A DNA stretch of 36,998 nt from RGIG426 sp045598065 (lineage in GTDB: Bacteria > Bacillota > Clostridia > Oscillospirales > Acutalibacteraceae): the NCBI GenBank assembly GCA_045598065.1, contig JAZLLJ010000065.1:1-36998 (forward strand), read 5' to 3'. Shown here in pieces: positions 8,140 to 15,280 of this stretch; positions within the stretch are counted from its first letter, which is position 1; every line of letters starts with the position of its first letter. The notes under the pieces were generated by a model that saw nothing but the letters and a program-made list of their open reading frames with translations, ran no database searches and was not told where the DNA came from. Made by a program: the position numbers and the translations under genes.

Positions 8140-8772
8140 GTGGACAACGCGATGCGTACCGTGAAAACGACCGTTACCGTCGAGTTTGTGGAACGGCGGT
8201 CGCGGTTTATCGGCATACTGGCGCCTGCCGAAAATGCAAAAGAGGCGCAGGATTTTTTAGCGTCGCTTCGAAAAGAACATCGGGATGCCCGTCACGTTTG
8301 TTTCGCCTATCGAACCGAAGACGGCGCGAAATTTTCGGATGACGGCGAGCCGGCAGGAACGGCAGGACAGCCGCTGATGCAGGTGTTGGAACACAATGAA
8401 CTGCAACAGTGCGTGCTTGCGGTGGTGCGGTATTTCGGCGGCATTCTTCTCGGCGCCGGCGGCCTTTTGCGCGCCTACACCCACACGGGCGCATTGGCGG
8501 CGGAGGCATCGGAGATTGTCGTTATGCGGTCGTGTAAGGTGTTTGAAATCACCTGCGACTACGCGACGTACGGATTTGTGCGGCCGCTTTTGGAACAAAA
8601 CGGCAGTGTGTTGGACAGTGTGTTTGAGGAAAGCGTGGTGCTGAAAGCGGCATTACTTCCCGACAGTGTTGAAACGGTCAACGCCGCCATTGTGGAACAA
8701 TCCGCCGGTCGTTTTTCCGGGAAGGTAACGGGGGATTGCCTGCTGCCTTTTGACGAAAAAACCGAAAAATAA
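8140..8772 (+). CDS. yigZ: YigZ/IMPACT family protein
   Basis: A 210-residue protein of the YigZ (UPF0029/IMPACT) family, widespread but functionally loosely defined, with links to translation regulation. Conserved stretches are DDGEPAGTAGQP (about 69-80) and VVRYFGGILLGAGGLLRAY. A smaller C-terminal ferredoxin-like domain (DUF1949 type) covers about 140-205. The frame is open from 8101, but GTG at 8140 is preferred, since GGAAAGGGGG lies just upstream and the length then fits the family. An ATG at 8152 is the alternative. A clear terminator follows the stop, so this is a single-gene unit. The product is predicted to be cytosolic. Confidence 0.92.
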   Translation: MDNAMRTVKTTVTVEFVERRSRFIGILAPAENAKEAQDFLASLRKEHRDARHVCFAYRTEDGAKFSDDGEPAGTAGQPLMQVLEHNELQQCVLAVVRYFGGILLGAGGLLRAYTHTGALAAEASEIVVMRSCKVFEITCDYATYGFVRPLLEQNGSVLDSVFEESVVLKAALLPDSVETVNAAIVEQSAGRFSGKVTGDCLLPFDEKTEK

Positions 8773-8777
8773 AAAAA

Positions 8778-8822
8778 TTCGCAAATTTTTTGAAATTTCA
8801 AAGGAATTTGCGGTTTTTTTTT
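8778..8822 (+). terminator. Rho-independent terminator after the YigZ gene
   Basis: CGCAAATT (8780-8787) pairs with AATTTGCG (8805-8812) across a 17-base loop and is followed by a run of nine T. The flanking A-rich stretch may let it work in both directions. Confidence 0.8.
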
Positions 8823-8839
8823 CGTATAAGAGAATGATA

Positions 8840-8885
8840 ACCGCTTTTGCGGTCGAAATCTGTCCCGAAAATGGGACGGGTTTTT
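8840..8885 (+). other. Two small hairpins in the dgt leader
   Basis: ACCGC/GCGGT (8840-8853) and GTCCC/GGGAC (8862-8877) form two consecutive hairpins upstream of dgt; a T run follows the second one. This could be a weak attenuator. No convincing promoter was found in this gap. Confidence 0.3.
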
Positions 8886-8915
8886 GGTAATTTAGCAGCA
8901 AGAGGAGGAATTGCG

Positions 8916-9920
8916 GTGACGGTTCGGGAAGAAATCGAAGTGCGCGAAAAGCAGATTTTGGCGTCTTATGCCGCTTTTGCCGCGGACAGCCGCGGTCGGG
9001 AGCGTGAGGAAACGCCCTGCCCGTATCGTACGGTGTATCAGCGCGACCGCGACCGCGTGGTCCACTCCAAGTCCTTCCGCCGCTTAAAGCATAAAACGCA
9101 GGTGTTTCTGTCGCCGGAGGGTGATCACTACCGCACCCGTCTGACACACACCTTGGAAGTATCCCAGATTGCCAGAACGATTGCACGGGCACTGCGCCTC
9201 AACGAAGATTTGACCGAGGCGGTGTCGCTTGCTCACGATTTGGGACACACGCCGTTTGGTCATGCAGGAGAACGCGCCCTCAACGAACTGCTTGACGGTG
9301 GATTTCGCCACTATGAACACAGTGTGAGGGTGGTCGAAAAGTTAGAGCACGATAGCAAGGGACTTAACTTGACAGCTGAGGTGCGCGACGGAATCCTCTG
9401 TCACACCAAAGGGGCCACGGCGCAGACACTTGAAGGCCGCATCGTCCGCTTTGCTGACCAAATTGCGTACATAAACCACGATATGGACGATGCGATGCGT
9501 GCCGGCGTAATGAGCGAGAGCGATATTCCTATCGACGTGCGGACGTTGCTCGGAGAAACACGGGCGCAACGCCTGGATTGTCTTATCGGCAACGTCATCA
9601 AAGCCAGCGACGGCACCGATATTCGTATGGCGCCTGCGGTGTACGAGGCGTTTCAGACACTTCATCAAACGATGTTCGACAAACTGTATTTTAACCCCGT
9701 CGTTAAGGGCGAAGAGACAAAAGCCGTGGCGCTTTTGCAAACGCTCTTTGAATATTACGAGAAAAATCCGGCCGCTTTACCGCCGGAATTCGTACAAGTC
9801 GCCGAGGAGGAAGGCGCGCCCCGTGCCGCCGCCGATTACGTGGCGAGTATGACCGATAATTTTGCTCTCGGCATTTATGATAGCTTGTTTGTTCCGCGCA
9901 GTTGGACGTTCAAAGCGTAA
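8916..9920 (+). CDS. dgt: Deoxyguanosinetriphosphate triphosphohydrolase-like protein
   Basis: A 334-residue HD-domain enzyme of the dGTPase family, which hydrolyses dNTPs (classically dGTP) to nucleoside and triphosphate. The metal-binding residues are visible: H78 in THTLEVSQ, H107-D108 in SLAHDLGHTPFGH, and a later Asp in FADQIAYINHD. The N-terminal DRDRVVHSKSFRRLKHKTQVF stretch (shown in part) is the usual entry motif of the family. The frame opens at 8847, but GTG at 8916 follows GAGGAGG and gives the family length. It precedes dnaG and rpoD, the common clostridial order, so it likely shares regulation with replication and housekeeping transcription. In related bacteria the exact nucleotide preference varies. 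Confidence 0.95.
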   Translation: MTVREEIEVREKQILASYAAFAADSRGREREETPCPYRTVYQRDRDRVVHSKSFRRLKHKTQVFLSPEGDHYRTRLTHTLEVSQIARTIARALRLNEDLTEAVSLAHDLGHTPFGHAGERALNELLDGGFRHYEHSVRVVEKLEHDSKGLNLTAEVRDGILCHTKGATAQTLEGRIVRFADQIAYINHDMDDAMRAGVMSESDIPIDVRTLLGETRAQRLDCLIGNVIKASDGTDIRMAPAVYEAFQTLHQTMFDKLYFNPVVKGEETKAVALLQTLFEYYEKNPAALPPEFVQVAEEEGAPRAAADYVASMTDNFALGIYDSLFVPRSWTFKA

Positions 9921-9954
9921 AGCTGAGTTGCTTTACGAAGGCGTTTGCCTTTAC
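9917..9954 (+). other. Competing hairpins between dgt and dnaG
   Basis: GTAAAG (9917-9922), which includes the dgt stop codon, can pair either with CTTTAC at 9931-9936 or with an identical CTTTAC at 9949-9954. The second copy overlaps a small AAGGC/GCCTT hairpin (9938-9951). These sit directly before the dnaG ribosome site. Confidence 0.4.
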
Positions 9955-9977
9955 AATTTTGAAAGGAGGAACCGAAT

Positions 9978-11729
9978 ATGCCTATTCCTGACAGTTTCAT
10001 AGCCGAATTGACCTCTCGCTGTGATATTGAATCGACGATTTCCTCCTATGTTCCGCTGAAACGGGCGGGACGGTTGCTGAAAGGGCTTTGCCCTTTCCAC
10101 GGTGAAAAGACGCCGTCCTTCACCGTTTACCCCGAAACCGCCTCGTTTTACTGTTTTGGTTGCGGTGCCGGCGGCGATGTGATTACGTTTATTAAACGGA
10201 TTGAAAATTTAGACTATCTTGACGCGGTCAAATTCTTGGCCGACCGAGCCGGAATGACGGTTCCCGAATCGGCCCACGTCAATGACGCTGAATCAAAACT
10301 GCGCGTGCGCGTGTTGGAGGCAAACCGCGCCGCCGCAAGATTTTTCCACGAACAGCTGTATTCTTCTGCCGGGGCGGAGGCGCTGGCGTATTATCGCAAG
10401 CGCGGCTATTCCGACAAAACTATTCGCCATTTCGGGCTTGGCTATGCGCCGAACGACTATTTTTCGCTCGCCAACGAACTGCGCAAGCAGGGTTTCCGCG
10501 AGGATGAGTTGGTGGCCGCGTTCCTGTGCAAACGGGGGCAAAAAGGCGGCGTATACGATGTGTTCCGCAACCGCGTGATGGTGCCGATTATCGACATCCG
10601 CGGCAACGTGATTGCGTTCGGCGGACGGGTGCTCGATGACTCCAAACCCAAGTATGTCAACACGTCCGACACGCCGGCATTTAAAAAAAGTCGCAACTTG
10701 TTTGCACTCAACTTCGCCAAAGCCACCGGCGCCAAAGAACTGATTTTGTGCGAGGGGTATATGGATGTTATCGCTATGCATCAAGCCGGTTTTGAAAACG
10801 CGGTGGCGGCGCTCGGAACGTCGTTTACCGAGGAACACGCGAATTTGCTCGCGCGCTACACCGAAAACGTTACGATGATTTTCGACAGCGATGAAGCCGG
10901 CAAAAAAGCCACGCGCCGTGCTATCGACATTTTGCGGCCGACCGGTGTGGGCATCCGTGTGGTCAACATTCCGGACGGCAAGGATCCGGATGAATTCATT
11001 AAGAAAAACGGTGCCGAGCGGTTTCGTGTGTTACTCCAAAAATCCGCCGGCGACGTGGAATATCGCTTGATTGAAATCGCCTCCCGTCACGATTTGAACA
11101 CGGACGTGGGCAAGACGGAATATCTCAACGAAGCGGCACGGCTGCTTGCATCGCTCGACGATCCTATCGAAAGTGACGTGTATGCCGGCCGTCTTGCCAA
11201 AGAGATGGACGTGCAAAAAAGCGTGATGACCGAGCGCATCAAGAGTATTCGCGCCGGAAAAGAACGGTATCAGCGCAAAAACCAAACGTCTCAAGTGCTG
11301 CGGAAAAACGCGAAAATCACCGATGCGGTCAACAAAGAGGCGAAAGACCATCCCCGTGCGGTCGCGGCCGAAGAAAAGGTGATCGGCACGCTGCTTCGAC
11401 ACCCGGATTTGCTGAAAACCGCCAAAGCGGAGTTGCCGCCCGAAACGCTGGCAACTTCGTTCAATAAGCGGCTGTATAAAGCATTGCTTGACCGGCACGA
11501 TGCAGGACTTTTGACAGAACTTCCGTTTTTGGCGGAGGAGTATTCGCCGGAAGAAATGGCGTATATCACCAAAATGCAGCAGGATGCCGCCATCCAAACC
11601 GGATCCAAAGAGGAATTTGCTGCGCTGTGCAACGTGTTACGGGAAGAAGAGCGTTTCCGTGCGGTGAAAAACGTCAGCGAGGCAACAGATGAAGATATTA
11701 TGGCATATATCAAAGGATTGAAAAAGTAA
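9978..11729 (+). CDS. dnaG: DNA primase DnaG
   Basis: A 583-residue primase that makes RNA primers at the replication fork. The N-terminal zinc-binding domain carries CPFHGEKTPSF and CFGCGAGGDV, giving ligands C38, H41, C59 and C62. The TOPRIM catalytic core follows, with LILCEGYMDVIAMHQAGF starting near residue 254 and the metal-binding IFDSDEAGKKA near 300. The C-terminal 150 residues are the helical DnaB-interaction region, which begins near AAEEKVIGTLLRHPDLL. AAAGGAGG precedes the start. The gene lies between dgt and rpoD with only 33 bases to rpoD, the classic macromolecular-synthesis arrangement. All expected motifs are present. Confidence 0.97.
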   Translation: MPIPDSFIAELTSRCDIESTISSYVPLKRAGRLLKGLCPFHGEKTPSFTVYPETASFYCFGCGAGGDVITFIKRIENLDYLDAVKFLADRAGMTVPESAHVNDAESKLRVRVLEANRAAARFFHEQLYSSAGAEALAYYRKRGYSDKTIRHFGLGYAPNDYFSLANELRKQGFREDELVAAFLCKRGQKGGVYDVFRNRVMVPIIDIRGNVIAFGGRVLDDSKPKYVNTSDTPAFKKSRNLFALNFAKATGAKELILCEGYMDVIAMHQAGFENAVAALGTSFTEEHANLLARYTENVTMIFDSDEAGKKATRRAIDILRPTGVGIRVVNIPDGKDPDEFIKKNGAERFRVLLQKSAGDVEYRLIEIASRHDLNTDVGKTEYLNEAARLLASLDDPIESDVYAGRLAKEMDVQKSVMTERIKSIRAGKERYQRKNQTSQVLRKNAKITDAVNKEAKDHPRAVAAEEKVIGTLLRHPDLLKTAKAELPPETLATSFNKRLYKALLDRHDAGLLTELPFLAEEYSPEEMAYITKMQQDAAIQTGSKEEFAALCNVLREEERFRAVKNVSEATDEDIMAYIKGLKK

Positions 11730-11762
11730 ACCGACAGGTGTGAAATACAGGAGGAATGGACA

Positions 11763-12950
11763 ATGGCAAAAGAAAAAAGCAAAGTGGTGGACTTGGACGA
11801 AGAACTGGATCGGGAGGCCATGGGCGTCGTTGACGAGGATATGACCGAGGACGAGCCGGAAGAAATTTTGCCCAAAAAAGCGGACAAAGGCCAAATTAAA
11901 GACCTGATTGAAATGGGCAAAGCCAAAGGCAAAATCACTATGCAGGAAATTATGGACACCATGGAGGATATGGATATCGATCCCGACCAGGTGGACAAGC
12001 TGTATGAGTCGCTCGAAGCCGCCAACGTAGAAATCGTGGACGACTTGCAGGATGAGTCGCTGGAAGAGTTGGCCCTTGTAAAAGTGGACAAAGGGGACGA
12101 CGAAGAGGGCGGTGAAACGCTGATTGTGGACGATCCCGTGAAAGTCTACTTGAAAGAAATCGGCCGTGTGCCGCTGCTTTCCCCAGACGAGGAAATCGAG
12201 CTGGCGCGCCGCATTATGGATGGGGATGAGGCTGCAAAACAGCGTCTTTCCGAAGCGAACCTTCGCTTGGTGGTCAGCATCGCCAAACGCTACGTCGGTC
12301 GCGGAATGTCGTTCCTTGATCTTATCCAGGAAGGCAACCTCGGTTTGATTAAAGCGGTGGAAAAATTCGACTATACCAAGGGCTTTAAGTTCTCGACGTA
12401 TGCCACGTGGTGGATTCGTCAGGCGATTACCCGTGCCATTGCGGATCAGGCGCGTACCATCCGTATTCCGGTACACATGGTGGAGACCATCAACAAAGTG
12501 AAAAAGACGTCCAGCATCCTGTTGCACAAAAACGGCCACGAGCCGACGGCGGAGGAGATTGCGGAAGAACTGAATTTGGAGGTTGCTCGTGTGCGCGAGA
12601 TTATGCGCGTGGCGCAGGAGCCGGTGTCTTTGGAAACACCGATTGGTGAGGAAGAGGACAGCCATCTCGGCGACTTCATTCCCGATGAAGAAGCGCCTGC
12701 ACCGGCGGATGCCGCTTCCCATATGCTTCTTAAAGAAACCTTGACCGATGTGCTCGAAACCCTTACGCCCCGTGAGGCGAAAGTGCTTCGCCTGCGTTTT
12801 GGTTTGGAGGACGGACGTCCGCGCACGCTCGAAGAAGTGGGTAAAGAATTTGACGTTACCCGTGAGCGTATTCGCCAAATTGAGGCGAAAGCATTGCGCA
12901 AACTGCGCCATCCCAGCCGCAGCAAACGACTGAAAGATTTCCTCGATTAA
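11763..12950 (+). CDS. rpoD: RNA polymerase sigma factor RpoD (sigma-A)
   Basis: The 395-residue primary sigma factor. An acidic region 1.1 occupies about 1-115. Region 1.2 starts at DDPVKVYLKEIGRVPLL. Region 2 contains NLRLVVSIAKRYVGRGM, the core-binding DLIQEGNLGLIKAVEKFD and the -10 recognition stretch FSTYATWWIRQAI. Region 3 follows, and region 4 ends with RERIRQIEAKALRKLRHP for -35 recognition. No insertion or loss is seen. AGGAGG precedes the start. Its promoter preference matches the TTGACA/TATAAT boxes found at several places in this window. Only ten bases separate it from the Rrf2 gene downstream, so the two are co-transcribed. Confidence 0.98.
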   Translation: MAKEKSKVVDLDEELDREAMGVVDEDMTEDEPEEILPKKADKGQIKDLIEMGKAKGKITMQEIMDTMEDMDIDPDQVDKLYESLEAANVEIVDDLQDESLEELALVKVDKGDDEEGGETLIVDDPVKVYLKEIGRVPLLSPDEEIELARRIMDGDEAAKQRLSEANLRLVVSIAKRYVGRGMSFLDLIQEGNLGLIKAVEKFDYTKGFKFSTYATWWIRQAITRAIADQARTIRIPVHMVETINKVKKTSSILLHKNGHEPTAEEIAEELNLEVARVREIMRVAQEPVSLETPIGEEEDSHLGDFIPDEEAPAPADAASHMLLKETLTDVLETLTPREAKVLRLRFGLEDGRPRTLEEVGKEFDVTRERIRQIEAKALRKLRHPSRSKRLKDFLD

Positions 12951-12960
12951 GGAGAATGCT

Positions 12961-13356
12961 ATGCACATCAATCTGGAATCGGATTACGCGGTGCGTCTTG
13001 TTCGGGTGTTGGCGCGCTCTTCCGATCGTTTAGACGGAAAAGCTTTGGCGGAAAAAGCCAACGTGTCGCCTCGCTTTACCTTGAAAATTATGCAAAAACT
13101 GGTGCTGGCGGATATCGTGGTGTCCTACAAAGGCGCCCACGGAGGCTACGTTCTCAGTCGCCCGGCGAAAGAGATTACGTTGCGCCAGGTGATTGAGGCG
13201 GTGGAGGGCCAATATCGGTTCAGCCGTTGCTTGGACGGCGATTATGAATGCGGTTGCGCCGAAGGAGAACGTTGCCCGTTTCAAACCGTGTTTGATGAGA
13301 TTACCAAAATGGTGACGGATAAACTGGATGAGACGACGTTTGACCGTCTGATTTAA
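12961..13356 (+). CDS. Rrf2 family transcriptional regulator with cysteine cluster
   Basis: A 131-residue Rrf2-type regulator, a winged-helix DNA-binding dimer. The helix-turn-helix region is DGKALAEKANVSPRFTLKIM (about 25-44), and the wing contains KGAHGGYVLSRPAKEIT. Four cysteines lie in the effector region (C90, C97, C99, C105). Many family members (IscR, NsrR, RirA) bind an Fe-S cluster with three cysteines there, so redox, iron or nitric-oxide sensing is possible. The spacing here (6, 1 and 5 residues between cysteines) differs from IscR. It is coupled to rpoD by a ten-base gap with AAGGAGA, and a strong terminator follows. Its targets cannot be told from the window. Confidence 0.9.
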   Translation: MHINLESDYAVRLVRVLARSSDRLDGKALAEKANVSPRFTLKIMQKLVLADIVVSYKGAHGGYVLSRPAKEITLRQVIEAVEGQYRFSRCLDGDYECGCAEGERCPFQTVFDEITKMVTDKLDETTFDRLI

Positions 13357-13380
13357 AAAAATTGTGAAAAATCACGAGAA

Positions 13381-13415
13381 AAAAGGGGGTTGTGCAGATT
13401 GCACAACCCCCTTTT
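13381..13415 (+). terminator. Strong terminator closing the rpoD-Rrf2 unit
   Basis: A perfect 16-base inverted repeat: the left arm (13381-13396) starts AAAAGGGGGTTG and the right arm (13400-13415) ends in CCCCCTTTT, with a three-base loop GAT. A and T runs on the two sides suggest that it can work in both directions. Confidence 0.92.
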
Positions 13416-13469
13416 ATATAGGAAATCGAAAAAAATTTAGGATTTTGCACAAAAAAACAGAGAATTCTG

Positions 13470-13498
13470 TTGACAATTCTAATATTTTTTTGTATAAT
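13470..13498 (+). promoter_or_regulatory. Consensus sigma-A promoter of the ABC transport operon
   Basis: TTGACA (13470-13475) and TATAAT (13493-13498), both perfect consensus, with a 17-base spacer. It lies 210 bases upstream of the first transport gene. Such strength fits abundant production of a solute-binding protein and suggests that control, if any, is by repression or in the leader. Confidence 0.92.
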
Positions 13499-13504
13499 TC
13501 GTTT

Positions 13505-13692
13505 ATATAAGTGGGCGATTGCTCCGGGTTTCTTGTGAAAAGAGACAAAAAACGCGCAAAATTTGTGAAAATTGCTGCGAAATCGGTAATTTTATGTCGC
13601 CTGCGTTTCCTTTCGGACTGCTCGATGCGATAGGGGATACTCTGCCGTGTCGCGGTTATATATTTTAGGTTATTATTAAGTGTAAAACACTT
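13505..13692 (+). other. About 200-nt untranslated leader of the transport operon
   Basis: The gene gap 13357-13708 holds the rpoD-Rrf2 terminator, the promoter and this leader. I see no plausible gene in it. Local structure includes GCGATA/TGTCGC (13627-13653) and a perfect AAGTGT-AAA-ACACTT hairpin (13678-13692) that abuts the GAAAGGGG ribosome site. I do not recognise a known riboswitch class, but length and hairpin placement allow leader-based control. Confidence 0.45.
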
Positions 13693-13708
13693 GAAAGGGG
13701 ATTTTTTT

Positions 13709-15181
13709 ATGAAAAAACTGTTGAGAACCCTCTGCCTCGTCAGCGTTTTGGCGTTGATGCTTTGCTCGTTTGCTGCTTGCGGCGGCGACGGCAAAGACGA
13801 TTCCAAAGGCGGCAACGGCAAAGACAAGCCGAATGCCGCCTCGGGCACCGACGAATCCGGGGATGAAGGCAAAACGTATATGGACGGCAAAGGGCAGACG
13901 ATCACTTTCGCGACGCCTCGCGTGGTGGATCTCACTCCGGGTATCAGCCCGGCGAACGACCTGCTCATTGAGCGCATCGACGAAGTGCAGAACAACTACA
14001 ACGTCGAAATCGCGTTTGAGTCTGAGATTGACCAGAGCGACTACTGGGATGCCATGGTAGCCAAAGCCATGGCCGGCGAGATTTTCGGCGACATTATGCT
14101 GATTTACCCCTACTTCCTTGACGAGTGGGTTGCCGGTAACATCGTGACCGACATCGCGCCCATCGCCGAGAAAGTCGGCGTGGACTGGAATGACGGCAGT
14201 TGGGATCAGCTGGCGCTTCAAACCGCCACCTTCGGCGACAAGATTTACTCCTTCTGCCGTGAGCAGACCGAGTTGACTGCCGGTCTCATCTACAACAAAG
14301 AGTTGCTCAAAAAAGCCAACCTGGAGGATCCCAGCGTGTGGGTGGAAAAAGATCAGTGGAACTTCGATAAACTCCAAGAGTATGCGAAGAAACTGACGGT
14401 TTCCGACGCGTCCGGCAATATCACCCAGTACGGCTTGTCCACCACCACTTGCGAGTTGTTCATGGGCTGCTTCATTCTCGCTAACGGCGCGACCGCGGTC
14501 GAGTATGATGCGAAAGGCTATCCGTCCTTGACTTTGGACAGCGCCAAATCGTTGGAGGCTCTTAACACCTTCAACACCATGCTCAACACCGACCACAGCG
14601 TTGAGTGCTTGTCCTGTATGAAAGACTGGCACACCGCCGCCGATGCATTCTGCAACGGCAAAACCGGTATGTTGGTTTGCGAAGAGTGGGTTATCGAATA
14701 CATCCAGTCCGTTATGACCGAAGCGGGCAACGGCGAAGACTTCTCGCTGACCTACTTCCCGAAAGGCCCGAACGGCACCGACTATGTGGATGCGTCCTTC
14801 GGCGGTATGACCGAGTACTTCATCTACAACAGCGATGACGAAGAAAAGAAAGAACTTGCTTTCCGCATCTACTGCGATATGTACGCGCCGAACGAGGAGC
14901 TCACCGAACAAGACCAGGTCATTGCCTCTGCGGAAGACCTCTTCTCGGATCAAAACTCCATTGACGTTTACGAAGACATCATCATGGGCAAGAAAGCGAA
15001 ATCCCTGAACATGTATAAACTGGGCCTCAACGTCCGTCAGGGCTTCAAAGATGTTTACACGAACATCTGCAACAACAGCGGTTCTCCGCAATCCATTATT
15101 GCGTCCATGAAGACGGAAATCGAGACGTACATGAAGGATAGCACCTACTACGCCGAGATTAAGGAACAAAACGGCGGCTAA
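13709..15181 (+). CDS. Extracellular solute-binding lipoprotein, family 1
   Basis: A 490-residue ABC-importer binding protein, the substrate-capturing component for a sugar or oligosaccharide. The N-terminus is a lipoprotein signal with the lipobox SFAAC and lipidated C24, followed by a Gly/Asp/Lys-rich linker (25-55). The mature part has family-1 features, including AGEIFGDIMLIYPYF near the N-lobe and NGKTGMLVCEEW in the C-lobe. The ATG at 13709 follows GAAAGGGG; the upstream TTG at 13691 lies in the leader hairpin and is rejected. It is first in the operon behind a consensus promoter and is followed by a strong stem-loop, a pattern that usually gives more binding protein than permease. The substrate is unknown; the downstream GH94 enzyme suggests a beta-linked oligosaccharide. 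Confidence 0.9.
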   Translation: MKKLLRTLCLVSVLALMLCSFAACGGDGKDDSKGGNGKDKPNAASGTDESGDEGKTYMDGKGQTITFATPRVVDLTPGISPANDLLIERIDEVQNNYNVEIAFESEIDQSDYWDAMVAKAMAGEIFGDIMLIYPYFLDEWVAGNIVTDIAPIAEKVGVDWNDGSWDQLALQTATFGDKIYSFCREQTELTAGLIYNKELLKKANLEDPSVWVEKDQWNFDKLQEYAKKLTVSDASGNITQYGLSTTTCELFMGCFILANGATAVEYDAKGYPSLTLDSAKSLEALNTFNTMLNTDHSVECLSCMKDWHTAADAFCNGKTGMLVCEEWVIEYIQSVMTEAGNGEDFSLTYFPKGPNGTDYVDASFGGMTEYFIYNSDDEEKKELAFRIYCDMYAPNEELTEQDQVIASAEDLFSDQNSIDVYEDIIMGKKAKSLNMYKLGLNVRQGFKDVYTNICNNSGSPQSIIASMKTEIETYMKDSTYYAEIKEQNGG

Positions 15182-15206
15182 TATTTAAACTAAACGAACC
15201 AAATCC

Positions 15207-15239
15207 ATTTCCACCGCGCAATTTTTGCGCGGTGGAAAT
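15207..15239 (+). terminator. Intra-operon stem-loop after the binding-protein gene
   Basis: A perfect 15-base stem (15207-15221 and 15225-15239) with core CCACCGCGCAA and a TTT loop. The downstream T run is interrupted (CGGTGTTTGTTTT), so termination is probably partial. It may also protect the 3' end of the binding-protein mRNA, raising its level over the downstream genes. Confidence 0.75.
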
Positions 15240-15280
15240 CGGTGTTTGTTTTGCAAATCCACAGATGGGAGGAAAACAGT

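Noticed and set aside
13676..15169. A 497-codon minus-strand frame
   Set aside because: Antisense to the lipoprotein binding-protein gene, which has a signal peptide, lipobox and a strong promoter.
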